Shown: one piece after another, positions 1 to 8,268 of the stretch | How positions within the stretch are numbered: position 1 is the first letter of the stretch | Layout of the letters: each line of letters starts with the position of its first letter | DNA from: Nocardioides houyundeii | GTDB taxonomy: Bacteria > Actinomycetota > Actinomycetes > Propionibacteriales > Nocardioidaceae | Assembly: GCF_002865585.1 (NCBI RefSeq) | Contig: NZ_CP025581.1 | Location: 434,001-498,000, forward strand | DNA length: 64,000 nucleotides | Direction: 5' to 3' | Position numbers and translations under genes: made by a program | The notes under the pieces: model-generated | What the model saw: only the letters and a program-made list of their open reading frames with translations | Told to the model about the DNA's origin: nothing | Database searches by the model: none

Positions 1-1
1 C

Positions 2-181
2 GAGGCCCGGCAGTGGCTCGCCGAGACCGGCTACGACCCGGCGTACGGCGCCCGGCCGCTGCGCCGGCTGATCCAGACCGCCATCGGCGACCCGCTCGCC
101 CGGATGCTGATCGCCGGCCAGGTCACCGACGGCGGCACCGTGCGCGTCGAACGGGGCGAGGACGGGCTCGTGCTCGTCTGA
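2..181 (+). CDS. clpB: ClpB disaggregase, C-terminal end (partial)
   Basis: The last 59 codons of a gene that enters from the left edge. The reading frame ends in a TGA at 179-181. The peptide runs from a GYDPAYGARPLRR segment through IQTAIGDPLARMLIAG to a short acidic/valine tail. This is the conserved D2 small domain (Clp D2-small) of the Hsp100 AAA+ ATPase ClpB; the GARPLRR stretch carries the sensor-2 arginine. ClpB works with DnaK to resolubilise aggregated proteins in the cytosol. ClpC has a similar D2 domain, but the wording here and the short tail fit ClpB better. Nothing can be said about its start or promoter. Confidence 0.85.
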   Translation, partial: EARQWLAETGYDPAYGARPLRRLIQTAIGDPLARMLIAGQVTDGGTVRVERGEDGLVLV

Positions 182-272
182 GGCCTGGCCTCCCGACACC
201 TCGTCTGCCCGGCACCCCGGTGCCCCGCAGGCGAGGTGTCGCGCATTTTGTCCCCCATGATGAGATGAGCGG

Positions 273-1355
273 GTGAGTTCTCCCGCGCTGCCCAGACCCC
301 CTCAGGTGACGTTGGCTGCGTGGATGATCATCGTGGGGTCCTTCCTCGTGGTGGTCTCCGCGGTCGAGGTCGTCACCGGACTGCGCTCCCTGGAGACGCG
401 GGAGAGCGTCGAGACCTTCCTCTCCGAGGCACCCAGCACGCTGGGGCTCGACGTCGAGCAGGTGCTGCAGATCCTGCGCGCGACCGCCCTGGTCACCGCG
501 GCGTGCGCGGCGGCGGCCGCCGTCCTGGGATGGCACGTGCTGCAGCGCAACCGCGGCGCGCGGGTGGGTCTCACCGTGCTCGCCGTCCCGCTGTTCCTCA
601 GCGGGCTCGTCACCGGCGGGTTCACCTCCTCCCTGGTCGCCGCGGCCTCGCTGCTGCTGTGGCTGCAGCCGGCGCGCAACTGGTTCGCCGGCAAGCCCGC
701 CCCCGCGGTCCCCGACCAGCGGGTGCCGTGGCCGCCGGTGCAGGCCTCGGTCGAGTCCTCGGCGCCGCCCGCCGAGAACGGTTCCGGCACGACCGGAGCC
801 GACCCCGAGGTCCCGGACCAGGGTGCCCGCCCGGTGCACGGCTTCGGGGACCAGCCCAGCTGGGAGGCCCCCGGCGCCGTGTCGCTCACCAAGCCGGCCG
901 CGCCCGGCGCCGCCGCCCCCGGCGGCCGGCCCGGTGCCGTGGTGGCGGCCGCCGTGCTCACCTGGGTCTGCGCCGGCTTCACCCTGCTCTCCACGGTGGG
1001 CAGCATGGTGCTGGTCGGCACCTCCCCGGACGCGGTGATGGAGGAGCTGGAGAAGCAGCAGCCCGACCTGCTCGAGCAGGAGGGGGTGACCCAGGACCTG
1101 GTCGTCAACACCGTGCTGGGCGTCGGTGCCGTGGTCGCCCTGTGGTGCCTGGTCGCGATCGTGGCCGCGGTCCTGGTGATGCGCCGCCGCCCCGGCGGGC
1201 GCAGCCTGCTCCTGGGCTCGGCCGTGGCCACCGCCGTGTTCGGCCTGGTGGGCGCCCTGAGTGCGCCGCCGATGATCCTGGCGGTGCTGGCCGGGGCCGT
1301 GGTGTTCGTGCTGCTGCGCCGCCCGGACGTCCAGGCCTGGTTCCAGAGCCGCTGA
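273..1355 (+). CDS. Multi-pass membrane protein of unknown function
   Basis: A 360-residue protein with a GTG start. About three hydrophobic segments lie in the first 130 residues (near 14-37, 68-88 and 100-125). A proline/glycine-rich soluble linker follows at about 135-215. At least three more membrane segments lie in the last 140 residues (near 220-245, 288-312 and 318-355). The loop between the C-terminal segments is acidic and glutamine-rich. No enzyme motif is visible and I do not recognise the family. The gene follows clpB by about 90 bases in the same direction but need not be cotranscribed. It is convergent with the broken aminotransferase, 28 bases apart. Confidence 0.75.
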   Translation: MSSPALPRPPQVTLAAWMIIVGSFLVVVSAVEVVTGLRSLETRESVETFLSEAPSTLGLDVEQVLQILRATALVTAACAAAAAVLGWHVLQRNRGARVGLTVLAVPLFLSGLVTGGFTSSLVAAASLLLWLQPARNWFAGKPAPAVPDQRVPWPPVQASVESSAPPAENGSGTTGADPEVPDQGARPVHGFGDQPSWEAPGAVSLTKPAAPGAAAPGGRPGAVVAAAVLTWVCAGFTLLSTVGSMVLVGTSPDAVMEELEKQQPDLLEQEGVTQDLVVNTVLGVGAVVALWCLVAIVAAVLVMRRRPGGRSLLLGSAVATAVFGLVGALSAPPMILAVLAGAVVFVLLRRPDVQAWFQSR

Positions 1356-1383
1356 CCCCGCCGCCTCAGGCGCGCCTGCTGCC

Positions 1384-2545
1384 TCAGGCGCGCAGCTCGG
1401 CGGCGACCAGTCGACGTACCCCTTCGGCGACGACGTCCGGCTGCTTGCAGAACGCCCACCGCACCAGGTGGCGCCCCGCGTCGACGTCGTCGTAGAAGGC
1501 CTGGGTGGGGATCGCCACCACCCCGGCCCGTTCCGGCAGGGCCTCGCAGAAGGCCAGGCCGTCGGTCCAGCCCAGCGCCGAGATGTCGGTGGTGACGAAG
1601 TAGGTGCCCTCGGGGATCCGGGGGACAGTCCCGCCGCGGCCAGCCCCTCGCAGAGCAGGTCGCGGCGTGACTCCAGGGAGCGCGCCAGCTCGCGCGGCCA
1701 CTCCGGCTCGGCGTCCAGGGCGTGCGCGATCGCGGGCTGCAGCGGGGAGCCGGAGGTGAAGGTCAGCCACTGCTTGGCCGACAGCAGGGCGCCCACCAGG
1801 TCGGCCGGCCCGGTCGCCCAGCCGATCTTCCAGCCGGTCAGCGAGTAGCTCTTGCCCGAGCTGGACAGCGTCAGGGTCCGCTCGGCCATCCCGGGCAGCG
1901 TGGCGATCGGGACGTGGGTGTGGCCGGAGTAGGTCAGGTGCTCGTAGACCTCGTCGGTGACCACCACCAGGTCGTGCTCGATGGCCACGTCGGCGACCAA
2001 CTGCAGCTCGGCGCCGGTGAGCACCGTGCCGGTCGGGTTGTGCGGACTGTTGAGCAGCAGCACCTTGGTCCGGGGCGTGATCGCGGTGCGCAGCGTCTCG
2101 GCGTCGAGGCGGAAGTCGGGGCGCGCAGGGTGACCGGTCGGCGCACCCCGCCGGCGATCTGGATCATCGCCAGGTAGGAGTCGTAGTAGGGCTCGAGCAC
2201 CGCCACCTCGTCGCCGGGGTCGACCAGGCCCAGCAGGGCCGCGGCGATCCCCTCGGTGGCGCCGGTGGTGACCACCACCTCGCGCTCGGGGTCCAGCTCG
2301 ATCCCGTAGTGGCGCTGCTGGTGCCGGGCGATCGCCGCGCGCAGCTCGGGGGTGCCGGGACCGGGCGCGTACTGGTTGCGGCCCTGCGCCAGCGCGCTGC
2401 GCGCCGCCTCCACCACGCTCGCCGGGCCGTCGGAGTCGGGGAAGCCCTGCCCCAGGTTCAGCGCTCCGGTGCGCACCGCCAGCGCCGACATCTGGGTGAA
2501 GATCGTGGGCGGGATGCCGTCCAGCCGAGTCGCGTGGGAGTGCAT
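1384..2545 (-). pseudogene. Class I/II PLP aminotransferase broken by two frameshifts
   Basis: Three adjacent reading frames together give one aminotransferase of about 387 residues. The start is ATG at 2545, with an N-terminal stretch containing LNLGQGFPDSDGP. The frame changes in a C-run (G-run 2118-2121 on the plus strand) between VTLRAP and DFRLDAETL. The second frame carries NSPHNPTG, the TDEVYEH PLP-aspartate region and the SSSGKSYSLTGWKIGW PLP-lysine motif. The frame changes again in a C-run (plus 1620-1624), after which PEGTYFVTTDISALG continues to the stop at 1384. Each break is repaired by restoring one base in a homopolymer. The family contains DapC-type succinyldiaminopimelate and kynurenine/methionine aminotransferases; the substrate cannot be fixed here. 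Either a decayed gene or, more likely, two homopolymer sequencing errors. Confidence 0.85.
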
Positions 2546-2587
2546 GCCTGCGAGCGTAGCCCGCAGCCCGGGTGCAAGGATCGCCTC

Positions 2588-3127
2588 ATGAGCGACTCCC
2601 TCCAGGACCCGGCCCTCGCCGCCGACATCGACGCCTGCTGCCGCCTCACCGGAGAGTTCACCCTCCGCTCGGGCCAGCAGGCGACCGAGTACTTCGACAA
2701 GTACCTCTTCGAGTCCCAGCCCACCCTGCTCGCCCGCGTCGCCGAGCAGATGGTCGGGCTGCTGCCCGAGGGCACCGAGCTGCTCGGCGGACTCGAGCTC
2801 GGCGGCGTGCCGATCGCCACCATGGTCAGCGCCCGCACCGGGCTCCCGGCGCTGTTCGTGCGCAAGAAGGCCAAGGAGTACGGCACCTGCAAGCTCGCCG
2901 AGGGCCCCGACGTCGCCGGTCGCCGGGTGACGCTGATCGAGGACGTCATCACCACTGGGGGCGCGGTCCGCGACGCCACCCGCGAGCTGCGCGCGGCCGG
3001 CGCGATCGTCGAGGTCGTGGTCTGCGCCATTGACCGCTCGCCCGCCGGTGAGAACCCGCTCGCCGACGTCGGGCTCGAGGTGCGCCCGGTGCTGACGAAG
3101 GCGGAGCTGGACGCCGTCCAGGGGTGA
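2588..3127 (+). CDS. pyrE: Orotate phosphoribosyltransferase
   Basis: A 179-residue protein that converts orotate and PRPP to OMP in de novo pyrimidine synthesis. The PRPP-binding loop is clear: VTLIEDVITTGGAVRDA at about residues 117-133. The lysine-rich KKAKEYGT loop expected of OPRTases lies just before it, and the LGGLELGGVPIAT segment is near residues 63-75. The ATG at 2588 is chosen because the open frame extends upstream only through antisense to the aminotransferase, and the family normally starts near this point. The promoter must lie in the 42 bases shared with the divergent aminotransferase. A palindromic repeat follows the stop. Confidence 0.93.
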   Translation: MSDSLQDPALAADIDACCRLTGEFTLRSGQQATEYFDKYLFESQPTLLARVAEQMVGLLPEGTELLGGLELGGVPIATMVSARTGLPALFVRKKAKEYGTCKLAEGPDVAGRRVTLIEDVITTGGAVRDATRELRAAGAIVEVVVCAIDRSPAGENPLADVGLEVRPVLTKAELDAVQG

Positions 3128-3133
3128 GGCGGG

Positions 3134-3235
3134 GGGTGCAGGGATCCCCGCCTAGGCGGGTGTTCTGCGGGTTAGGGGGGCATGCAAGCCCCTCTAACCG
3201 TCGGGATCCCCGCATAGCCGGGGATCACTGCACCC
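3134..3235. repeat. REP-like palindromic repeat unit after pyrE
   Basis: About 100 bases of nested inverted repeats between pyrE and the PadR gene. The outer arms GGGTGCAG (about 3135-3142) and CTGCACCC (3228-3235) can pair. Inside lie two GGGATCCCCGC-type palindromes and a central segment with GGGGGGCATGC and CCCCTC arms. The same modules recur twice after purB (24765-24932). Possible roles are transcript end/stabiliser and dispersed REP/BIME element. Confidence 0.75.
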
Positions 3236-3271
3236 GCTAGACAGGCTGACTAGGTAGTGAGACCATCTAGC

Positions 3272-3616
3272 ATGCCCGCACCCACCTGGCCCAGCGACTG
3301 GACCCGCGCAGTCCTGACGCTGTGCGTGCTCCGCGCGCTGGCGCCGGGGCCCACCTACGGCTACGCGCTGGCCGGGGTGCTGGAGGACGCCGGCCTGGGC
3401 GCCGTCAAGGGAGGCACCCTCTATCCGCTGCTCGGCCGCCTGGAGGCTGCCGGGTGGGTGAGCGTGGAGTGGCGCGCCGGCGAGGGCGGACCGGGACGCA
3501 AGTACTTCTCGCTGACCCCGCACGGCGTCGAGGAGCTGCGCCGGCAGAGCGAGCTGTGGGACGACTTCACCGGCATGGTGCGCGAGCACCTGCACGAGCA
3601 CCAGGGGGCCTCATGA
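3272..3616 (+). CDS. PadR-family transcriptional regulator
   Basis: A 114-residue protein with the PadR winged-helix signature: TYGYALAGVLEDAGL, then GTLYPLLGRLEAAGWV in the recognition region, then the beta-wing EWRAGEGGPGRKYFSLT and the Y/L-rich dimerisation helix. PadR proteins repress neighbouring genes and are often induced by stress or membrane-active compounds. I use ATG 3272; a GTG at 3257 in frame is possible. The stop overlaps the next start (ATGA at 3613), and that gene overlaps the sulfatase, so the three form one translationally coupled operon. An imperfect inverted repeat with GCTAGA/TCTAGC arms surrounds the start region (about 3235-3271) and may be its operator. Confidence 0.9.
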   Translation: MPAPTWPSDWTRAVLTLCVLRALAPGPTYGYALAGVLEDAGLGAVKGGTLYPLLGRLEAAGWVSVEWRAGEGGPGRKYFSLTPHGVEELRRQSELWDDFTGMVREHLHEHQGAS

Positions 3617-4314
3617 CCACCGATCTCGACAAGGACCACAAGGCGTGGCTCGACGAGCTGACGCTCGAGCTGCGGCTCAAGGACGTGAGCGGCCGGGACA
3701 TCGGGGACGCGGTGGCCACCGCGCGGGAGTTCCTGCGCGACTCCGGGACCAGCGCCGAGGAGGCGTTCGGCAGCCCCCGGGAGTACGCCGACGCGCTCGC
3801 CCTGGCGCCAGCCCCCGACGCGGAGCGGGGGGTGCGGCGGGCGGTCCTCGGCGGCCTCCTCGTGCTCCTCGGCTTCTTCGCGGTCGTGTACGCCGGAGGG
3901 CCCGCGTGGCGCGGTGAGAGCGTGGAGCTCGACGCCAGCACCGTGGCGCTGCTCCTGCTCGCCGCGCTGCTGGTGCTGCTCATCCCGAGGTACCTGTCCA
4001 CGGTGATGCACGCCGCGCCGTGGCGGATCGGCCTGGGCGCGGCGGTCGTCTTCGCCGTTCAGGTGCTCATCGCGTTCACGCTCGGCGACGTCACGGTCGC
4101 CTCCCTCCCGGCGCTGCCGATCGCCCTGGTGGGGGCGGTGGTCCTGGTGGGCGAGGTCGGGTGGCTGGCCCGGCAGGACGACGACCCGCTGCAGGACCCC
4201 CTCGAGCCGCAGGTCAGGACGCACGTCAGTCCGCTGGTCAGAATGCTGCCCGGGCTCGTGTCGTGCGTGGCCGCGGTCGGCTTCGTCGTGCTCGACGTCA
4301 TGGTGGGCGGATGA
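3613..4314 (+). CDS. HAAS-domain membrane protein, PadR partner
   Basis: 233 residues. The first 65 are a soluble helical domain (KAWLDELTLELRLKD, then VATAREFLRDSG and EEAFGSPREYADAL). This is the HAAS sensing domain pattern that commonly sits next to PadR regulators. Five or so hydrophobic segments follow, near 78-98, 108-128, 138-158, 162-182 and 210-230. The family is thought to sense a signal at the membrane and pass it to the PadR partner; that role is inferred from context only. It overlaps PadR by four bases upstream and the sulfatase gene by four bases downstream. Confidence 0.75.
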   Translation: MTTDLDKDHKAWLDELTLELRLKDVSGRDIGDAVATAREFLRDSGTSAEEAFGSPREYADALALAPAPDAERGVRRAVLGGLLVLLGFFAVVYAGGPAWRGESVELDASTVALLLLAALLVLLIPRYLSTVMHAAPWRIGLGAAVVFAVQVLIAFTLGDVTVASLPALPIALVGAVVLVGEVGWLARQDDDPLQDPLEPQVRTHVSPLVRMLPGLVSCVAAVGFVVLDVMVGG

Positions 4315-6029
4315 GCGGGCGGACGCGGGCGGCCGCCGCACTCCTGGCCGGTCTCTGCCTGGTCACCGCGGCCTGCTCGGGCGGGGGGAACCCGGCGGAC
4401 GTCGCCTCGAGTGCGCCGTCGCCCACCGCCGTGGGCAGCGGTCCCGCGGACCCCACCCGGCCCAACCTGCTGGTCATCGAGACCGACGACATGCGCGCCG
4501 ACGAGCTGGTCTGGATGCCCCGCACCTCGCGGCTGCTGGGGGCCAAGGGCCTGCAGTTCCTCAACTCGTTCTCGCCCAACCCGCTGTGCTGCCCGGCGCG
4601 GGCCAGCTTCCTGACCGGCAAGTACTCCCACAACCACCGGGTGCTCAGCCACGAGCCTCCGTACGGCTTCGGCGCCTTCGACGACTCGGTCACCCTGGCC
4701 ACGCAGCTGGCCGACGCCGGCTACTCGACCGCGCTGATCGGCAAGTACCTCAACGGGTACGGCGTACAGCCGACGCTGGCGGGGGAGGACTCCAGCGGCT
4801 ACGTGCCGCCGGGCTGGACCCAGTGGTGGGCCGGGCTGGACAACAAGCGCGGTCGCGCCGGCGGCACCTACGACTACTTCCACCTCACCGCCAACGTCAA
4901 CGGCGAGCAGGTGAGCTGGCCCGGCCGCTACAGCACCGACCTGACCGCAGAGCAGACCGGCGAGGTGGTGGACGCGTTCTCGCAGGACCCCGACCGGCCG
5001 TGGTTCGTGTGGTGGAACCCCGTCGCGCCGCACCACGGCGCCCCGATCGAGGACGACGACCCGGGCACCGTGAAGCGCAGCGACGGCTTCGGGGTGAACT
5101 GGGTCACCCCGGCCCGCCCGGACGAGGTGCGCGGTCGCTTCGACGACGAGATCGGCAAGGGTGCCGGGGTGCCGGCGTCCGGGTCGCCCGAGGCAGACGT
5201 CTCCGACAAGCCCCGCTACCTGCGGCTGCTCCCGGAGCTCAGTGACACCGAGCGCGACGTGCTGCGCACCGTCACCCGGCAGCGTGCCGAGGCGCTCTCC
5301 GTCCTCGACGACCGGATCGCGGAGACGTTCGCACACCTGAAGAAGATCGGCGAGGCGGACGACACGGTCGTGGTCTTCACCTCCGACAACGGCTACTACC
5401 TCGGTGAGCACCGCAAGCGTCAGGGCAAGATCAACCTGCACGAGCCCTCGATCCGGGTGCCGCTGCTGATCCGCGGCCCCGGTGTCCCGCAGGGCACCCG
5501 GTTCGACCCGGTCACCACCCTGGACCTGTCGGCGACGCTGGCGGCGTACGCCGGGGTGGAGCTGCCCGGCGCGGACGGCACGGACCTGCGACCGCTGATT
5601 GCCCAGGGCGACCGGGGATGGTCGCGGGCGGTGGTGATCCAGGGGCGGATGCCCGAGGCCGGCTACGAGGCGGCCGCCGACAGCGAGCCCGACTGGGACG
5701 GCCTCGGCACCGTCGGCGTACGCCTGGGGCGGTGGAAGGTGGTGCGCTACGCCACCGGCGAGCGCGAGGTCTACGACCTCGACCGCGACCCCCTGGAGCT
5801 GGAGAACCTCGCCGCCGGACCGGACACCGCGCTGCTGGCCCGCCTGGACCAGGTCTGGGAGCAGTACGTCGACTGCGCCGGCGCGGGCTGCCGTCAGGCG
5901 CTGCCGGAGCAGCTGAGGCTGGACCCGGCCGAGAACGAGCGGATCACCCGGCAGCAGGACCTGGCCGAGCGCGAGACGTTCGGCGGACCCGGGCGCTCGG
6001 CGTCCGGTCCGCCGACCTCAGCCCCGTAA
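4311..6029 (+). CDS. Secreted lipoprotein sulfatase (GNS-like)
   Basis: 572 residues. The N-terminus is a lipoprotein signal (hydrophobic core, then TAAC lipobox, Cys about residue 22). NLLVIETDDMRADE near residues 50-64 supplies the metal-binding Asp pair. LCCPARASFLTGK near 90-102 contains the C-x-P-x-R motif whose first Cys is converted to formylglycine. TSDNGYYLGEH near 358-368 is the second metal-site motif. The double Cys followed by PARASFLTGKYSHNH resembles N-acetylglucosamine-6-sulfatases, so sulfated glycan or aryl sulfate is a likely substrate. It would act outside the membrane and needs a formylglycine-generating enzyme encoded elsewhere. It is the third gene of the PadR-HAAS operon, an unusual companion. 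Confidence 0.88.
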   Translation: MSGRTRAAAALLAGLCLVTAACSGGGNPADVASSAPSPTAVGSGPADPTRPNLLVIETDDMRADELVWMPRTSRLLGAKGLQFLNSFSPNPLCCPARASFLTGKYSHNHRVLSHEPPYGFGAFDDSVTLATQLADAGYSTALIGKYLNGYGVQPTLAGEDSSGYVPPGWTQWWAGLDNKRGRAGGTYDYFHLTANVNGEQVSWPGRYSTDLTAEQTGEVVDAFSQDPDRPWFVWWNPVAPHHGAPIEDDDPGTVKRSDGFGVNWVTPARPDEVRGRFDDEIGKGAGVPASGSPEADVSDKPRYLRLLPELSDTERDVLRTVTRQRAEALSVLDDRIAETFAHLKKIGEADDTVVVFTSDNGYYLGEHRKRQGKINLHEPSIRVPLLIRGPGVPQGTRFDPVTTLDLSATLAAYAGVELPGADGTDLRPLIAQGDRGWSRAVVIQGRMPEAGYEAAADSEPDWDGLGTVGVRLGRWKVVRYATGEREVYDLDRDPLELENLAAGPDTALLARLDQVWEQYVDCAGAGCRQALPEQLRLDPAENERITRQQDLAERETFGGPGRSASGPPTSAP

Positions 6030-6034
6030 GGCGA

Positions 6035-6772
6035 TCAGTCGACGTCCTGACCCAGGATGTCGCGGTCGGGACGGCCGTCGTGGTCGCGGTCCTCGGCCTC
6101 CGGGGCGTGGGTGCGCTTGTGCCGGATCCACTCGAAGGCGACCGGGATCACCGAGAAGGCGACGACGGCGATGATGATCTTGTCGATGCTGTCGCCCAGC
6201 GCCGGGAAGGTCTTGCCGAGGAAGTAGCCGAGCAGCGTGATGCTCAGGACCCACGCCACGGCGCCCACGGCGCTCCAGGTGAAGAAGCGCTTGCGGTTCA
6301 TCAGCGTCACGCCGGCGACCACGGTGATGTAGGTGCGCACGAACGGCACGAACCGGCCGATCACCAGGGCCTTGTTGCCGTGCTTGTCGAAGAAGACCTG
6401 GGTCTGGTCGAAGTACTTGCGCTTGAGGATCTTGCCGTCACGCTCGTAGAGCGGCGGTCCGAGGGCTCGCCCGATCTCGTAGCCGGTGACGTTGCCCAGG
6501 AACCCGGCCAGGGTGAACAGCAGCAGCGCCGCGAACAGCTCCACCACGGGCGGGCCGGGGAAGACGTCGATCTTCTCGCCGGCGATGAACAGTCCCATCG
6601 CGAAGAGCAGGGAGTCGCCGGGCAGGAACGGGAAGAACAGACCGCACTCGATGAAGATGATCGCCAGGCTCAGCCAGAACAGCTCCTCGCCGAACCTGCT
6701 GAGGAGCCAGTTGGGATCCATCCAGTCCATCCCGAGCAGGAGCGGATGGACGAGTGCGATCAGTTCGGTCAC
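6035..6772 (-). CDS. DedA-family membrane protein
   Basis: 245 residues if started at GTG 6772; an internal ATG giving MDWMDPNWLL is about 13 codons later. The DedA/SNARE-associated pattern is present: ECGLFFPFLPGDSLLFAMG, then GNVTGYEIGRALG, then ALVIGRFVPFVRTYITVVAG with the conserved F-x-R-x-x-P-x-x-R-T core, and a final hydrophobic helix before a charged tail. DedA proteins are polyprenyl-phosphate or phospholipid transporters in the cytoplasmic membrane and affect envelope homeostasis. The gene is convergent with the sulfatase, only 5 bases apart, and divergent from the SpoU methyltransferase. Confidence 0.9.
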   Translation of the reverse strand: MTELIALVHPLLLGMDWMDPNWLLSRFGEELFWLSLAIIFIECGLFFPFLPGDSLLFAMGLFIAGEKIDVFPGPPVVELFAALLLFTLAGFLGNVTGYEIGRALGPPLYERDGKILKRKYFDQTQVFFDKHGNKALVIGRFVPFVRTYITVVAGVTLMNRKRFFTWSAVGAVAWVLSITLLGYFLGKTFPALGDSIDKIIIAVVAFSVIPVAFEWIRHKRTHAPEAEDRDHDGRPDRDILGQDVD

Positions 6773-6809
6773 GGGGCACACCCTATCGGGGGGCACCTAC
6801 CCTTCCCCC

Positions 6810-7514
6810 ATGCCCGACCACCCCACCGACCCCTCCGTCGCCCCGGAACAGCGGGCGCCGTACGACCCGATGCCGCACGGCCCCGCGGAGGTGGGCGTGG
6901 GTCCGTGGCAGGGGGAGTGGCCCACAGGCGCGCAGTACGACGCCCGGCTGCTCGCCGAGGGCGACCGGCGCAACGTGGTCGACCGCTACCGCTACTGGAC
7001 GGTGGAGGCGATCGTCGCCGACCTCGACACCCGGCGCCACGACTTCCACGTCGCGATCGAGAACTGGCAGCACGACTTCAACATCGGCACCATCGTCCGC
7101 TCGGCGAACGCGTTCCTGGCCGCCGAGGTGCACATCGTGGGGCGCAGGCGGTGGAACCGACGCGGCGCCATGGTCACCGACCGCTACCAGCACGTGCGGC
7201 ACCACGAGGACGCCGACGCGCTCGCCGCCTACCTGCACTCGCTGCCGGAGCCGGTGCGGCTGATGGGGATCGACAACCTGCCTGGCTCCTCCCACCTGGA
7301 GACCATGCAGGTGCCGCGCCGGGTCTGCTTCCTCTTCGGCCAGGAGGGCCCCGGGCTCTCCGCCGCCGCGCGCGAGGCGTGCGACGGCACCTTCTCCATC
7401 GCCCAGTTCGGCTCCACCCGCTCCATCAACGCCAGCGCTGCCGCCGCGATCGCGATGCACAGCTGGATCGTGGCGCACGCGGACCTCAGCGACGAGGCGG
7501 CTTGGCGGGGCTGA
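6810..7514 (+). CDS. SpoU/TrmH-family RNA 2'-O-methyltransferase
   Basis: 234 residues. The SPOUT motifs are present: ENWQHDFNIGTIVRSANAF (motif 1 with the catalytic Arg), then FLFGQEGPGLS (motif 2) and FGSTRSINASAAAAIAMH (motif 3, the SAM-binding knot). The first 65 residues are a proline-rich extension. The enzyme transfers a methyl group to a ribose 2'-OH in tRNA or rRNA; the position cannot be told. The ATG lies 6 bases after a TACCCT -10-like hexamer (6798-6803), so the transcript is probably leaderless. Confidence 0.88.
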   Translation: MPDHPTDPSVAPEQRAPYDPMPHGPAEVGVGPWQGEWPTGAQYDARLLAEGDRRNVVDRYRYWTVEAIVADLDTRRHDFHVAIENWQHDFNIGTIVRSANAFLAAEVHIVGRRRWNRRGAMVTDRYQHVRHHEDADALAAYLHSLPEPVRLMGIDNLPGSSHLETMQVPRRVCFLFGQEGPGLSAAAREACDGTFSIAQFGSTRSINASAAAAIAMHSWIVAHADLSDEAAWRG

Positions 7515-7560
7515 GGCCGAGTGGCTCGCGGGTGTCCCCGGCTGGCCCTAGCGTGGACCC

Positions 7561-8241
7561 ATGGCCGGAAACCCTGTCGGAAACCCTGTCGGAACTCCTG
7601 GCGGCACTCCCGAGCGACCCGCGACCTTCTTCCGCGGGCCCGAGGAGTTCCGCGCCTGGCTGGAGGCCAACCACGACACCGCCCCGGAGCTGTGGATGGG
7701 CCTGAGGAAGAAGCACGTGCCCGACCGGGGACTGACGTGGGAGCAGGCGGTCCCCGAGGCGCTCTGCTTCGGGTGGATCGACTCGGTCTCCCAGCCGATC
7801 GACGAGGACTCTCGGCGGCAGCGGTGGACGCCGCGACGCGCGGGCAGCAACTGGAGCAACGTCAACATCGCCCACGTGGAGCGGTTGACCGCCGAGGGGC
7901 GGATGCACCCCGCCGGGCTTGCGGCCTTCCAGCGGCGCCAGGCCGACCGGTCGGGGATCTACTCGTTCGAGAACGGGAACGACGACCAGCTGCCCGCGGT
8001 CATGCAGTCACGACTGGAGGAGACGCCGCCCGCAGCGGACTTCTGGGCGGCCGGGACCCCGTCGTACCGGCGCACCGTGGTCTCGTGGGTGACGTCGGCC
8101 AAGCGTGAGGCGACCGTGGCGAAGCGGCTCGCTGAGCTCGTCGAAGCCTGCTCCAAGGGTCGGCTGGTGAAGTTCCAGCAGTACGGCGAGGAGCCGGCGT
8201 GGGCGCGGAAGGCGCGGGCCGCGTTGGGGATCGACGACTGA
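7561..8241 (+). CDS. YdeI/OmpD-associated family protein
   Basis: 226 residues. After an N-terminal tail of 12-base DNA repeats (encoding GNPVGNPVGTPGGTPE) comes FRGPEEFRAWLEANHDTAPELWMG, then the diagnostic EALCFGWIDS and RRAGSNWSNVNIAHVERL. These belong to the YdeI/OmpD-associated family, whose biochemical role is poorly known; some members are annotated bacteriocin-protection proteins. The C-terminal half contains SYRRTVVSWVTSAKREATVAKRL, the usual helical end. The start is 6 bases after a TAGCGT -10-like box (7549-7554), again suggesting a leaderless mRNA. Confidence 0.85.
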   Translation: MAGNPVGNPVGTPGGTPERPATFFRGPEEFRAWLEANHDTAPELWMGLRKKHVPDRGLTWEQAVPEALCFGWIDSVSQPIDEDSRRQRWTPRRAGSNWSNVNIAHVERLTAEGRMHPAGLAAFQRRQADRSGIYSFENGNDDQLPAVMQSRLEETPPAADFWAAGTPSYRRTVVSWVTSAKREATVAKRLAELVEACSKGRLVKFQQYGEEPAWARKARAALGIDD

Positions 8242-8268
8242 CGCCTCTCGTCAGCGGGGGACCGCCGG

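Noticed and set aside
123..2063. A very long minus-strand frame that covers the membrane-protein gene and part of the aminotransferase
   Set aside because: Its C-terminal two-thirds is low-complexity antisense of the gene at 273-1355. Only the first part is real aminotransferase coding.
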